DNA from: Ktedonobacterales bacterium
GTDB lineage: Bacteria; Chloroflexota; Ktedonobacteria; Ktedonobacterales; JADMIN01
Assembly: GCA_025450405.1 (NCBI GenBank)
Contig: JANWHL010000294.1
Coordinates: 1-23,673, forward strand
Direction of reading: 5' to 3'
Length of the DNA: 23,673 nucleotides
Below the pieces are notes generated by a model, which was not told the DNA's origin, searched no databases, and saw nothing but the letters and a program-made list of their open reading frames with translations. This document shows positions 23,265 to 23,673 of the stretch, in pieces. Each line of letters begins with the position of its first letter. Within the stretch, counting starts at the first letter, position 1. The position numbers were made by a program, and so were the translations under genes.

Positions 23265-23499
23265 GTCAGACTCTCCCTCGTTGCTCCGCCTCGTCTTCGG
23301 GGTGGGATGGTCGCCGCCCCCGATGCTCATCCGCGGGTATTCACTACCCACTATGTGGCCACCGAGATAGAGCGTACTGGCGTCGGCTGAATGATCCGTG
23401 AACGCAATCTGGATGTTCTTTCAGGTTTCCGTGGAGCCAAATTTCGGCTGAGCGCACGTGGCCGTCGGGGGTGCCGTCGGTGGTGGTCGTCGGACGTGG
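23265..23499. other. Intergenic region between yceI-like gene and htrA
   Basis: 235 nt on the path of the minus-strand unit. It should contain the htrA promoter if htrA is not cotranscribed with the YceI-like gene. On the minus strand a CTATCT (about 23364-23369) could serve as a weak -10 but has no convincing -35; no clear ECF-type GGAAC/CGT pair at correct spacing was found. No gene seen. Confidence 0.4.
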
Positions 23500-23673
23500 C
23501 TACTGGTGGGCCGCGAACGTCAGCGTCAGCACGGCATTATCCGACACGTCCGCGACAAACGGCACATTCGGAATCACCAGGCCAAAATCCTCATACCGCA
23601 CGGTCGTTTGCGCCTGACCGGTGAGTGCGGTGGCGCTTTGCGGCGTCACCATCACGTCGAACGTCGCCGCACG
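23500..23673 (-). CDS. YceI-family protein, C-terminal part (truncated by window edge)
   Basis: The minus frame runs from the window edge to TAG at 23500-23502 and gives 57 residues. TALTGQAQTTVRYEDFGLVI (15-34), followed by PNVPFVADVSDNAVLTLTF, matches the end of YceI-like lipocalin-fold proteins (typically LTGxxxTTVxYxDWGIxIPxVPFVAxVxDxVxLxLxF), which bind polyisoprenoid-type lipids, usually outside the cytoplasmic membrane. The N-terminal part with any signal peptide lies outside the window. It is upstream of htrA on the same strand and may belong to the same envelope-stress block. Confidence 0.8.
   Translation of the reverse strand, partial: RAATFDVMVTPQSATALTGQAQTTVRYEDFGLVIPNVPFVADVSDNAVLTLTFAAHQ

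Overview
The window is GC-rich, densely coded bacterial chromosome with a strong G/C third-position bias. The gene set (TipA-type MerR regulator, YacP-like NYN nuclease, DUF1992, DUF1015, two zinc-ribbon proteins, LarC, HtrA with a long cytoplasmic N-terminus) would fit Chloroflexota or a similar high-GC terrestrial lineage. That assignment is inference from gene content; no rRNA or universal marker is present. I see no tRNA, rRNA, CRISPR array, transposase or phage gene.

Layout. Positions 1-1257 hold the end of an unidentified gene, an ABC-2 permease and a small membrane protein (+). Positions 1304-6571 are a minus-strand metabolic block: pruA (P5C dehydrogenase), larC (nickel-pincer cofactor), a DUF1992 protein and pncB (NAD salvage). 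A TipAL-like regulator is divergent from pruA (6836-7603, +), with a promoter-like element of MerR geometry. Positions 7711-10041 (-) hold a YacP-like nuclease and a membrane-anchored protein with eight Cys near the N-terminus and a double zinc ribbon. Positions 10318-13622 (+) hold DUF1015, a second double-zinc-ribbon protein and an FAD amine-oxidase-fold enzyme. Positions 13678-15226 (-) hold RNase HI followed 4 nt later by a membrane-anchored GH18-like protein. lysA (+, 15555-16895) overlaps tail-to-tail with a DUF1232-like membrane protein (-). A cystathionine gamma-synthase gene (+, 17785-18978) has a leader of about 150 nt. The right end (-) is an envelope-stress-like block: a YceI fragment, HtrA protease, OmpR-family regulator and histidine kinase, possibly followed by a 57-aa ORF.

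Most genes are recognisable housekeeping or regulatory families, and I do not see a complete new multi-gene system. The best leads are: an 11-bp leader hairpin before the DUF1015 gene, and DUF1015's DGHHR motif; two different Zn-ribbon proteins flanking that gene; an SD-overlapping hairpin before the second zinc-ribbon gene; the RNase HI/GH18-like pair; the preserved drug-binding Cys of the TipAL homologue; and four separate 14-17 bp tandem duplications in coding and leader DNA.
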